A DNA stretch of 49,003 nucleotides from Cellulomonas sp. IC4_254 (GTDB taxonomy: Bacteria; Actinomycetota; Actinomycetes; Actinomycetales; Cellulomonadaceae), in contig NZ_JAANNB010000005.1 of NCBI RefSeq assembly GCF_011603975.1, positions 1-49,003 on the forward strand, read 5' to 3'. The notes under the pieces are model-generated. The model saw only the letters and a program-made list of their open reading frames with translations. It did no database searches and was not told the DNA's origin. Below, one piece after another: positions 1-7,487 of this stretch (position 1 is its first letter; each line of letters opens with the position of its first letter). The position numbers were made by a program, and so were the translations under genes.

Positions 1-127
1 GACGGCGGAGACGGGTGCGGCATGTCCCCAGGTCATCACCGGGGGCGACCCGCCCGGATCAGCCCGGGGGACCGACCTGGTCCGGCGCCGTCCCCCCGGG
101 GCACGACCCGGTGTCGGAGCCTGGTCC

Positions 128-133
128 TACGCT
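128..133 (+). promoter_or_regulatory. -10 element of a leaderless promoter
   Basis: TACGCT fits the actinobacterial TAnnnT -10 pattern. It lies 7 nt before the ATG at 141, and no Shine-Dalgarno is visible. The mRNA probably begins at or next to the start codon. The same TACGCTGCCGGGC block precedes the GTG at 35206. Confidence 0.5.
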
Positions 134-140
134 GCCGGGC

Positions 141-1241
141 ATGACGATCTCGTCGGCGCAGGCGCTGGCGTGGCGGCTCGGCCGGCAGCACCTCGTGTCC
201 GGCGCGGCGACCGCCGCCGACGTCGTGCGCCGCCTCGGCGCCGTCCCCGCGTGGTCCGGGGACCCCGACCTCGCGGTGCGCCGGCGACTGGCGGACCCGG
301 CACCGGACGCCGTCGCGGCCGCCGTCGGCTCCGGCGACCTGATCCGCACGTTCGCGCTGCGCGGTTCGACCCACCTGCTCGCGGCCGACGAGGCGGGCGT
401 GCTGCTCACCGTCCGGACCGCGAGCCGGCAGTGGGCGCTGCGCAGCTGGCAGGAGCACTACGACCTGCGGCCCGACGACTGGCCGGCACTGCTCGACGCG
501 GTCCGCGCGGCGCTCGCCGGCGGGCCGCTGGACCGGGAGGCGTTCGCCGCCGCGGTGACCGCCGTCCCCCGGTTCGCGCACCTCGGGCCGGCGCTGCTGC
601 ACCCGAGCATGACGCTGCTCAAGCCGATCGCCTGGCACGGGGAGCTCTGCTTCGGCCCGGTGCTGGACGGCCGGCCGACGCTGGCCTCACCCGCCGCGAG
701 CCCGGTGTGGGGCGGCCTGCCCGACCTCGACGACGCGGGCCGCCGCGCCGTCACCGGGTACCTGGCCGCATACGGCCCGGCCACCCGGGCGAACCTGCAC
801 TACTGGCTCGCCGAGGGCCTCAGCGCGGGCCGCCGCCGGGTCGAGCGCTGGACCGACGAGGTGCTGCGCGACGCCGCGGCCGAGGTCCCCGTGGACGGGG
901 CGCCCGCGCTCCTGCTGCGGGAGCACGTCGCGCAGGTCGAGGCCGCGGAGCCGACGGACGCGGTCACGCTGCTCGCCGGGCACGACCAGTGGGTGCTCGG
1001 CCCCGGGACGGCCGACACCCGGGTCGTGCCCGCGGCCCGCCGACCCGGGGTCACCCGCGGGGCGGCGCTCGTGCTGCAGGGCGGGGTGGTCGCGGGCACC
1101 TGGGCCGCGCGTTCGGGGGTGGTCGAGGTGACGTGGTTCCCCGAGGCCGGAACCCCGCCCGCCGGCGCGCTCGCGGCCGAGGCCGCCCGCCTGGGCGCCC
1201 TGCTCGGGCACGCGGGCGAGCTGCGGCTGACCGCGGGCTGA
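141..1241 (+). CDS. Winged-helix DNA-binding domain protein (HTH_42/AlkZ-like)
   Basis: The 366-residue protein begins MTISSAQALAWRLGRQHL, the usual opening of the crosslink-repair/HTH_42 family (AlkZ, YcaQ relatives). Other recognisable blocks are LRGSTHLLAADE near residue 75 and the C-terminal GHDQWVLGPGT segment. Characterised relatives are DNA glycosylases that unhook interstrand crosslinks or excise alkylated bases. Most actinobacterial paralogs are uncharacterised, so a repair role is inference. The reading frame stays open upstream to position 15. The ATG at 141 was chosen because the conserved N-terminus starts there and a leaderless -10 sits 7 nt upstream. It converges on the glycosidase gene that ends at 1285. 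Confidence 0.85.
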   Translation: MTISSAQALAWRLGRQHLVSGAATAADVVRRLGAVPAWSGDPDLAVRRRLADPAPDAVAAAVGSGDLIRTFALRGSTHLLAADEAGVLLTVRTASRQWALRSWQEHYDLRPDDWPALLDAVRAALAGGPLDREAFAAAVTAVPRFAHLGPALLHPSMTLLKPIAWHGELCFGPVLDGRPTLASPAASPVWGGLPDLDDAGRRAVTGYLAAYGPATRANLHYWLAEGLSAGRRRVERWTDEVLRDAAAEVPVDGAPALLLREHVAQVEAAEPTDAVTLLAGHDQWVLGPGTADTRVVPAARRPGVTRGAALVLQGGVVAGTWAARSGVVEVTWFPEAGTPPAGALAAEAARLGALLGHAGELRLTAG

Positions 1242-1284
1242 CCCGCGGACCAGGCCGCGGCCAGGCGCAGCACGCACGGCCCGG

Positions 1285-2592
1285 TCACGCCGCCCGGCGC
1301 CGCTCGACCGCCCGCGCGGCGCCGTTCGCCCGCGCGTCCATCGCCAGCGCCCGGTAGGTGTCGGCCACCGGCGTCCGCCGCCGGTCGAGCCCGCCGGCGC
1401 CGTCCTCGACCAGGTCCCACAGCCCCATGGTCAGCAGGTACTCCTCGCGCTCGGCGGTGCCGTGCCGGTACGTCCACTCGTACATGTCGAACACCGGCCA
1501 CCAGGTGTACCCGACGACGCGGTGCCCCACGGACCGCAGGGTCCGGATCGCGGCGACGGACTCGTGCAGCCACGCCACCCGGTCGGCGACGGGCGCGGTC
1601 ACGGCGGTCTCGGTCAGCATCACGGGCGCCCCGTGCCGGCGCTCGGCCTCGAGCAGCACCTCCACCAGCCCGGCCACCCCGGCGTCCTGCGCGGGGCGGG
1701 GGTCCGCGAACCCGCCGCCGTGGTGCACGCCCTCCTCGAACACCTCGGTGGAGATGCGCGGGTAGTAGTTCACGCCCATCACGTCCGGCCGCACGGCGTG
1801 GTCGGCGAACCACGCGAGCGCGTCGTCGGACGTCCCGTGCGCGCGCAGCACGCCGACCAGGGGGTGCGCGTCGTCCACGCGCCCGGTCACCAGGTCCTCG
1901 ACGAGGTGCGCCTGGTGCGTGAGCCGCTCGGCCTGCGCCCGGTGCTCCCCGTGCACGTCGCCCGCGTACCGCATGGACGCGTCGACGTGCATGAACGTCG
2001 CCCGGTCGCCCAGCACGTCCGCGATCCCGCGCTGGGTCCGGACGAAGCCCTCGCCCAGCGCGCGGACCATCGTCGTCAGCCCTGCGTCGCCCGTGAGGTA
2101 CGGCGGCCAGTAGCCGTAGACCCCGCAGAACAGCGCGTGGATCATCGGCTCGTTCACCGGCGTGTAGTCGGTGACCCGGTCGCCGTACCGCTCCGCGAAC
2201 GCGACGCCGTACTCCGCGACCACCTGCGGGTAGTCCGGGTGCGCGAACTGCCCGTCGAGCCACAGCGGCGTGCCGTAGTGCAGCAGGTCGATCACCGGCC
2301 GCAGCCCGAGCTCGCCGAACCGGTCGATCACCCGGTCCACCCAGGACCAGTCCCAGACCCCGCGCCCGGGGTTGACCCGGTGCCACGGGACGCCCCAGCG
2401 CAGGAACGTCGCGCCGGCGTCCGACGCGAGGCCGAGGTCCTCGGCGTACCTCGCGTAGTGGTCGGTGAGCGCGTACTCGTCGATCGGGCGCTCGCCCGGG
2501 CCGCCCTGCGGCACGAACGTGTCCTCGATGCCGAGCCCGAAGTGCAGCGCCCCGTCCTCGAACCAGCGACCCCCGGCCGCGACCCCGGTCAC
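1285..2592 (-). CDS. Glycoside hydrolase family 1-like (putative beta-glucosidase)
   Basis: The 435-residue cytoplasmic protein has a (beta/alpha)8-type GH1 pattern. Early residues include RWGVPWHRVNP around 65-75, and the acid/base motif TPVNEP has E148. The likely nucleophile is E328 in VMLTETA; classical GH1 enzymes have TENG here, so this is a diverged member. WWPVFDMYEW near the C-terminus resembles the GH1 aglycone-side Trp region. It starts at GTG 2592, overlapping the permease stop as GTGA, and is the last gene of the sugar operon. The inferred role is hydrolysis of an imported beta-linked di- or oligosaccharide. The true substrate is unknown. Confidence 0.82.
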   Translation of the reverse strand: MTGVAAGGRWFEDGALHFGLGIEDTFVPQGGPGERPIDEYALTDHYARYAEDLGLASDAGATFLRWGVPWHRVNPGRGVWDWSWVDRVIDRFGELGLRPVIDLLHYGTPLWLDGQFAHPDYPQVVAEYGVAFAERYGDRVTDYTPVNEPMIHALFCGVYGYWPPYLTGDAGLTTMVRALGEGFVRTQRGIADVLGDRATFMHVDASMRYAGDVHGEHRAQAERLTHQAHLVEDLVTGRVDDAHPLVGVLRAHGTSDDALAWFADHAVRPDVMGVNYYPRISTEVFEEGVHHGGGFADPRPAQDAGVAGLVEVLLEAERRHGAPVMLTETAVTAPVADRVAWLHESVAAIRTLRSVGHRVVGYTWWPVFDMYEWTYRHGTAEREEYLLTMGLWDLVEDGAGGLDRRRTPVADTYRALAMDARANGAARAVERRRAA

Positions 2593-3476
2593 TTGAGCCC
2601 CGTGGTGGCGATGGACTCGATGAACTTGCGCTGCACGAGCATGAAGGCGAGGACCAGCGGGACGACGGCGACGAGCGCGCCGGCCATCATGACGCCGTAC
2701 GGCACGATGCCGCCGGGGCCGGTGAGCTGGGTGAGTCCGGAGGTGATGGTGCCCATCTCCTGCTGCGTCGTGAAGACCAGCGGCCAGAGCAGGTCGTTCC
2801 AGTTGTTGACGAAGATGTAGATCGCCAGGGTGAGGATCGCCGGCCGGGCGTTCGGCAGGACGATCTGCCAGAACACGCGCAGCTCGGACGCGCCGTCGAT
2901 GCGGGCGGCGTTGTCGAGGTCCCGCGGCAGGCCGATGAAGAACTGCCGCAGGAAGAAGATGCCGAACGCGTCGGCGGCGCGCGGCACGATGAGGCCCGCG
3001 AAGGTGTTGACCCAGCCCAGGTCGGTGACGATCTGGTAGACGGGGATCAGGGTCGCCTGGAACGGGATCATCAGCGTCGCGATGATCGCGACCAGGAGCA
3101 CCTGCCGCCCCCGGAAGTCGATCCGGGCGAGCGCGTACGCGGCCAGGGCGTCGAACGCCACGGCGAACAGCGTGACCCCGCCGGCGAACACGAAGCTGTT
3201 CGCGATCAGCCGGGCGAACGGCAGGTCGGAGAAGATCCGCTCGAAGTTCGCCGTCGTCCAGGCGTCGGGCAGCAGCGTCGGCGGGTAGGCGTTGACCTCC
3301 GCCGTCGGCTTGAACGCCGTGAACAGGACGATGAACAGCGGCAGCAGGACGATCAGCGTGGTGACCGTGACGCCGGCCGTCATCAGGACGGTCGACACGC
3401 GGACCCGCCGGCGCCCGGCGCGCACGACGCGGGCGTGCTCGGGGGCCGAGGTCGGCGCGAGGGTGGCGGCGGACAT
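2589..3476 (-). CDS. Carbohydrate ABC transporter permease (MalG/CebG type)
   Basis: This 295-residue inner-membrane protein has about six transmembrane helices, starting at VLMTAGVTVTTLIVLLPLF. It carries the EAA loop DNAARIDGASELRVFWQIVLP around residue 190 that docks on the ATPase. FKPTAEVNAYPP after the first helix is typical of MalG-like permeases of the CUT1 family. The ATG at 3476 overlaps the preceding permease stop by one base (TGATG). Its stop overlaps the GH1 start. No ATPase is encoded nearby; CUT1 systems of this kind commonly share an MsiK-type ATPase encoded elsewhere. Confidence 0.93.
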   Translation of the reverse strand: MSAATLAPTSAPEHARVVRAGRRRVRVSTVLMTAGVTVTTLIVLLPLFIVLFTAFKPTAEVNAYPPTLLPDAWTTANFERIFSDLPFARLIANSFVFAGGVTLFAVAFDALAAYALARIDFRGRQVLLVAIIATLMIPFQATLIPVYQIVTDLGWVNTFAGLIVPRAADAFGIFFLRQFFIGLPRDLDNAARIDGASELRVFWQIVLPNARPAILTLAIYIFVNNWNDLLWPLVFTTQQEMGTITSGLTQLTGPGGIVPYGVMMAGALVAVVPLVLAFMLVQRKFIESIATTGLK

Positions 3477-4444
3477 CAGGACTCCTTCTCGCGGCGCCCG
3501 AAGAACACGAGCTGGACGACGCTCAGCACGAGCGTCGCGAGCAGCAGGACGTAGGACAGGGCGGAGGCGAACCCGAGCTCGAGCTTCCGGAAGCCGGACT
3601 CGTAGATCTCCATGACGACGGTCTGGGTGTTCCGGTAGGGGCCGCCGCCGGTCATCACGTAGATCTGGTCGAACGCCTGCAGCGCGGCGATCATCGCGAA
3701 GATCAGGACGAACGCCATGGTGTTCGACAGCATCGGCAGCGTGATGTGCCGGAACCGGGACCAGGCGCCGGCGCCGTCCATCTTGGCGGCCTCGTACAGG
3801 GAGCCGGGGATCTCCTGGAGTCCGGCCATGAAGATCACCATGTAGAAGCCGAAGTTCTTCCACACGGCGACCAGCGCGACCGCCGGCATCGCCAGCGTCG
3901 GGTCCTGCAGCACGTCGCCGAGGTCGATCCCGATCCCCCGCAGCCAGTAGTGCAGGAGCCCGACCTGCGGGTCGATCAGGTACGACCACGCCAGGGCGGC
4001 CACGGCCAGCGAGATGATGAAGGGCAGGAACAGCGACGTGCGGAACAGCCCGCGCAGCGGCAGCCGGTCGTTCGTCAGCAGCAGCGCCAGGGCGAGGGCC
4101 ACGACGACGGCCGTCGGCGTGAAGATCACCGCGTAGAGGACGGTGTTGAGCACCGCGTCGCGGATGTCGCCGTCCGTGAAGATCCGGGCGTAGTTGTCCA
4201 GCCCCACCCACTGCGCCTCGCCGAAGCCGCTGGCGTCGGTGAAGGAGAGCTGCAGCGCGGAGACCATCGGCCAGGCGACGAACACCGCCATGATGATCAG
4301 CGCCGGGGCGAGGAAGGCGAGAGCGGTGCGGTTCCGGCGCCCGCCGGTGCGCGTGCGCTGCAGGCTCCGGTCCGGTCGCCCGCCGAGGGGGGCGGGGGCA
4401 CGGTAGGCCCGCTTGCGGGATCCCGTCACGTGCGCGGTGGTCAT
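3476..4444 (-). CDS. Carbohydrate ABC transporter permease (MalF/CebF type)
   Basis: This 322-residue permease has a basic cytoplasmic N-terminus of about 40 residues. The first helix is ALAFLAPALIIMAVFVAWPM, followed by a SFTDASGFG segment and the EAA loop YEAAKMDGAGAWSRFRHITLP around residue 215. It pairs with the downstream MalG-type permease to form the channel of a CUT1 sugar importer. The ATG at 4444 has GAGAGG about 10 nt upstream. A long GC-rich hairpin separates it from the binding-protein gene, which can set a higher expression level for the binding protein than for the membrane subunits. Confidence 0.93.
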   Translation of the reverse strand: MTTAHVTGSRKRAYRAPAPLGGRPDRSLQRTRTGGRRNRTALAFLAPALIIMAVFVAWPMVSALQLSFTDASGFGEAQWVGLDNYARIFTDGDIRDAVLNTVLYAVIFTPTAVVVALALALLLTNDRLPLRGLFRTSLFLPFIISLAVAALAWSYLIDPQVGLLHYWLRGIGIDLGDVLQDPTLAMPAVALVAVWKNFGFYMVIFMAGLQEIPGSLYEAAKMDGAGAWSRFRHITLPMLSNTMAFVLIFAMIAALQAFDQIYVMTGGGPYRNTQTVVMEIYESGFRKLELGFASALSYVLLLATLVLSVVQLVFFGRREKES

Positions 4445-4467
4445 GGGGCTGTGCCTCTCGGGAGGGA

Positions 4468-4501
4468 GGCCGTCCCCGGGGTCGCTGCCCCGGGGACGGC
4501 C
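4468..4501 (-). terminator. Intra-operon hairpin (processing/attenuation stem)
   Basis: A perfect 14-bp GC stem (4468-4481 with 4488-4501) has a 6-nt loop. It lies between the binding-protein stop and the permease start. There is no U tract. Its position matches the stabilising or attenuating stems seen after malE-type genes in sugar operons. Confidence 0.6.
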
Positions 4502-4517
4502 GGTCCGGGTGGGTCGG

Positions 4518-5777
4518 TCAGTCGTCGAGCGCGGCCTGGATCGCGGTCTGCGCCTGGGCGAGCAGGTCGTCGACCGGCTCGCCGGCCATCGCCCGCTGGG
4601 TCAGGTCGTCGACGGCCGTGAGCACGTCGGTGCTGTTCACGACGCCGGGCAGCAGCGGGCGGCCCAGCTCGGCCTGCTCGGTCAGCGCCGCCACGACCGG
4701 GTTCTCGTCGACCTCGTCCGCGGCGATGTCGGTGCGCAGCGGGGGCCAGCCGGAGCCGAGTGCCCAGTCGACGGACTCCTCGCGGGACAGGAAGTAGGAG
4801 AAGAACTCCTGCGCGGCCTGCTGCTGCGCCTGGTCCGCCTGACGGGTCAGCGCCATCGAGACGCCGATCGCGGACGCCGCCTGCTCCTGGGGCCCGGCCG
4901 GGATCGGCGCGATGCCGTAGTCGATCCCGTTCTCCTCGGAGACGGTCGCCATCCACGGGCCGCCGATGTACATCGCGACGCGGCCGCTGCTGAACAGGCT
5001 GTCGCCGCTCACGCCGTCGACGCCGGTCGGGCTGATCTTCCCGGCGGTGATCGCGTCGTGCCAGAACTCGAGCGTCTCGGCGTTCTCCGGGGAGTCGATG
5101 ACGGCCTCGCCGTCCTCCACGATCGCGCCGCCGTTGCCGTAGAACAGCGACGGCCAGACGCCGTTGCCGACCGTGGCGTGGTCGGCGAGGGCGAGGCCGT
5201 ACTGCTCGGGAGTGCCGTCGCCGTTCTCGTCGATCGTGAGCGCCTCGGCGGCGGTGACCCACTCGTCCCAGGTCGTCGGGACCGCGACCCCCGCGGCGTC
5301 GAACAGGGCCTGGTTGTAGAACATCGTCAGCGGCACGAAGCCGGTCGGGACGCCGTAGGCGGTGCCGTCGACCGTCACCATGTCGAGCGCGCCGGCGTTG
5401 AGGTCCGGCGTGGCCTCGTCGTCGGCGTAGAAGTCGTCCAGGTCGACGAACGCGCCGCGGTCGGCGTAGACCGGCAGCCGCTCGGCCGGCATCGCGACGA
5501 TCTCGGGGCCGTTGTCCGCCGACAGGGCCGGCAGGAACGTGTCGTCGATGACGTCCCAGGGGTTCACCTGCGTGGTGATCGTGATCTCGCCGTCGTGGGC
5601 GGCGTTGAAGTCGTCGACGATCTGCTGGAGCACGTCCCCGTCGGCCTCGGTGTACCCGTGCCAGAAGGTCAGCTCGACGGGGCCGGCGGAGTCGGAGGAA
5701 CCGCCGCCGCCGGAGCAGGCGGCGAGGGCGAGCGCCAGGCAGACCGGCGCGACGACGAGGGCGGGGGTGCGCTTCAT
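4518..5777 (-). CDS. Extracellular solute-binding lipoprotein (sugar ABC transporter)
   Basis: This 419-residue family-1 solute-binding protein has a lipoprotein signal peptide MKRTPALVVAPVCLALALAAC, with the lipobox LAAC and a Gly/Ser linker after the Cys. VELTFWHGYTEADG opens the mature domain, and YGVPTGFVPLTMFYNQALF is a hallmark of CUT1 binding proteins. The ATG at 5777 has AAAGGA 9 nt upstream; an in-frame ATG 16 codons earlier would lie inside the operator and was rejected. It is the first gene of the sugar operon. The sugar cannot be read from sequence; the GH1-like partner suggests a beta-glucoside. Confidence 0.95.
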   Translation of the reverse strand: MKRTPALVVAPVCLALALAACSGGGGSSDSAGPVELTFWHGYTEADGDVLQQIVDDFNAAHDGEITITTQVNPWDVIDDTFLPALSADNGPEIVAMPAERLPVYADRGAFVDLDDFYADDEATPDLNAGALDMVTVDGTAYGVPTGFVPLTMFYNQALFDAAGVAVPTTWDEWVTAAEALTIDENGDGTPEQYGLALADHATVGNGVWPSLFYGNGGAIVEDGEAVIDSPENAETLEFWHDAITAGKISPTGVDGVSGDSLFSSGRVAMYIGGPWMATVSEENGIDYGIAPIPAGPQEQAASAIGVSMALTRQADQAQQQAAQEFFSYFLSREESVDWALGSGWPPLRTDIAADEVDENPVVAALTEQAELGRPLLPGVVNSTDVLTAVDDLTQRAMAGEPVDDLLAQAQTAIQAALDD

Positions 5778-5806
5778 TGCGTGGTGTCCTTTCGGGATGG
5801 GCCCGC

Positions 5807-5833
5807 TTACAACGTTGTAAGACAACGTTGTAA
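5807..5833 (-). promoter_or_regulatory. Tandem LacI-family operators of the sugar operon
   Basis: TTACAACGTTGTAA (5807-5820) is a perfect 14-bp palindrome. A second copy of the ACAACGTTGT core sits at 5822-5831, 13 bp centre to centre. They cover the region just downstream of the predicted -10, so a bound repressor would block initiation. The same core recurs in front of the lacI gene at 6993-7010. Confidence 0.88.
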
Positions 5834-5838
5834 GTGCG

Positions 5839-5868
5839 ATCTTGCGGCCCCAGGTGGCGGCGTGTCAA
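5839..5868 (-). promoter_or_regulatory. Promoter of the sugar ABC/GH1 operon
   Basis: On the minus strand the -35 is a perfect TTGACA (5863-5868). It is followed after 18 bp by CAAGAT (5839-5844), a partial -10. The operators begin within 5 bp of the -10, over the expected start site. Confidence 0.65.
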
Positions 5869-5947
5869 CCCGGGGGGCGGGTGACCCGGCGGGCGACCGC
5901 GCGCGTCCGCGGCGGGCGCGCGGCGGCCGGCGGCGCGGAGCCGCGGG

Positions 5948-6985
5948 TCAGGCGCCCGTCGACTCCCGGACGACCAGCCGGAACCCGGGCGCGATCACGC
6001 GCGGCTCGAGCTCGCCGCGGGCCCGGTCGTCGATCCGCTCGCGCAGCAGCCGGACGGCCTCCCGGGCGATGGCGTGCCGCCCGGGCTCGACGGTCGTGAG
6101 GCTGGGGAACGTGTACCGGCCGTCGGCGACGTCGTCGAACCCGACCAGCGCGACGTCCGCCGGGACCGCCACCCCGCGCTCCTGCAGCGAGCGCAACGCG
6201 CCGAGCGCGAGGTCGTCGTTCATCGCGAACACCGCGTCCATCCGCACGCCGGCGTCCAGCACCCGCGCCATCGCGTCCGCCCCGCTGCTGCGGTCCCACG
6301 TCTCGACGGGCACCACGAGCGCGTCGTCGAGCCGGAGCCCGGCCGCCTCGACCGCGGCCCGGTACCCCGCGTACCGCAGCGCGGCCACGCCCGTCTCCTC
6401 CGTGGCGTGGGCGCCGAGCAGCATCACGCGCCGCCGGCCGAGCCCGAGCAGGTGCTCCGTCGCGGCGCGCGCGGCCGCCTCGTGCTGCATCGTCACGTGG
6501 TCGACCGGGCCGGGGAACAGCGGCTCGCCCAGCACGACCAGCGGCCGCCCCGCCGGGTCCGGCGTGATGTCCTCGCGGGTCAGCCCGAGGGGGGCGAGCA
6601 GCAGGCCGTCGGTCAGCGACAGCCGCGGATTCCGCAGCGCCTCGAGCTCGCGCTCGCGCAGCCCGCCCGTCTGCTCGACCAGCACGACCAGGTCCTGCTC
6701 CGCGGCCACCCGGATCACCTCGTCGGCGAGCTGGGCGAAGAACGCCTGACTCAGCTCCGGGACCGCGAGCCCGATGACGCCGCTGCGCCCGAGCCGCAGG
6801 TTCCGCGCGGCGAGGTTCGGCCGGTACCCGACCTGCTCGACCGCCGCGAGCACCCTGGCCCGGGTCGCCTCCCGCACCTGCGGGTGGTCGTTGAGCACGT
6901 TGGACACGGTCTTGAACGACACGCCCGCCACCTGCGCGACGTCGCGCAGCGTCGGGGCGGCCCTGCCCTCGGGTTCGATCGCCAC
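5948..6985 (-). CDS. LacI family transcriptional repressor
   Basis: The 345-residue protein has an N-terminal HTH (TLRDVAQVAGVSFKTVSNVLN, residues 12-32) with the hinge-helix stretch YRPNLAARNLRLGRS. A periplasmic-binding-protein-like effector domain follows, including the late VALVGFDDVADGRYTFPSLTTV motif. The gene sits directly upstream of the sugar operon on the same strand, and the family's palindromic site occurs twice before the operon and once before its own start. It is therefore the likely local, autoregulated repressor, relieved by a sugar ligand. GTG 6985 is used; the transcript appears leaderless. Confidence 0.94.
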   Translation of the reverse strand: MAIEPEGRAAPTLRDVAQVAGVSFKTVSNVLNDHPQVREATRARVLAAVEQVGYRPNLAARNLRLGRSGVIGLAVPELSQAFFAQLADEVIRVAAEQDLVVLVEQTGGLRERELEALRNPRLSLTDGLLLAPLGLTREDITPDPAGRPLVVLGEPLFPGPVDHVTMQHEAAARAATEHLLGLGRRRVMLLGAHATEETGVAALRYAGYRAAVEAAGLRLDDALVVPVETWDRSSGADAMARVLDAGVRMDAVFAMNDDLALGALRSLQERGVAVPADVALVGFDDVADGRYTFPSLTTVEPGRHAIAREAVRLLRERIDDRARGELEPRVIAPGFRLVVRESTGA

Positions 6986-6991
6986 GGTGTG

Positions 6992-7010
6992 AGGTTACAA
7001 CGTTGCAACC
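6992..7010 (-). promoter_or_regulatory. lacI promoter -10 overlapped by operator
   Basis: GGTTACAACGTTGCAACC (6993-7010) is a near-perfect 18-bp palindrome sharing the CAACGTTG core with the operon operators. On the minus strand the overlapping TAACCT (6992-6997) is a -10 element exactly 6 nt before the GTG at 6985. This implies a leaderless, autorepressed transcript. Confidence 0.75.
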
Positions 7011-7033
7011 AAAGCATGGGCGTTCTGCTCGCG

Positions 7034-7204
7034 TCAGCGTTCGCGCTTCGGCGCGGTGATCGCGGTGTACGCGTGGGCGACCGCCACCGCCGTGGCGAGC
7101 ACCGCCATCACGAGGTCGAGCGTCCCGCCGCGCAGCACGAACGTCACCGCCAGGCAGGCGAAGACGACGGCGCCGATCGCGCCGATCACCCGCGTGCGTC
7201 TCAT
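7034..7204 (-). CDS. Small membrane protein, function unknown
   Basis: This is a 56-residue protein with two predicted transmembrane helices (about residues 6-24 and 30-50), separated by RGG and ending in a basic APKRER tail. It has no recognised family. The ATG at 7204 was chosen because the frame upstream of it loses hydrophobic, protein-like character. It lies between the lacI promoter and the divergent acylase gene, and nothing ties it to either. It could be a spurious ORF, though a two-helix hydrophobic pattern is a fair argument for a real one. Confidence 0.55.
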   Translation of the reverse strand: MRRTRVIGAIGAVVFACLAVTFVLRGGTLDLVMAVLATAVAVAHAYTAITAPKRER

Positions 7205-7487
7205 GGGCACCACTGTGGCGAACCGCGCGGTCCTGCGCAGGCGATCCGCGGACGGTCCGGCTGTCCGCGCTCGCCTAGACCCGCGGGCCGCGGGCGGTGC
7301 GGGGCACGAGGTGCCGGCGGGCTGATCGCGCGGGAGCGCCCGCGATTGCCCGCGGCACCCGTCCGCGGGATGCTCGACGCGCACGCCCGGGCGGTACGCA
7401 GGGGGCTCGGGCGCCGACGACGAGCGAGCCCGACCGCGGCCGCGAGGCGCTCCGGTCGAGGTGCCGCTCCAGCAGGGGGGCAGCGAC
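7205..7487. other. Intergenic region, no gene recognised
   Basis: This 283-bp gap lies between the divergent small membrane gene and the Ntn-hydrolase gene. Translations here look like GC-rich shadow frames. Apart from the Shine-Dalgarno-like GGGGGG just before 7488, no clear promoter or structured element was seen. Confidence 0.5.

Noticed and set aside
5778-5825. An upstream in-frame ATG for the solute-binding protein at 5825
   Set aside because: It lies inside the operator and would put 16 odd residues before a perfect lipoprotein signal. AAAGGA precedes ATG 5777.
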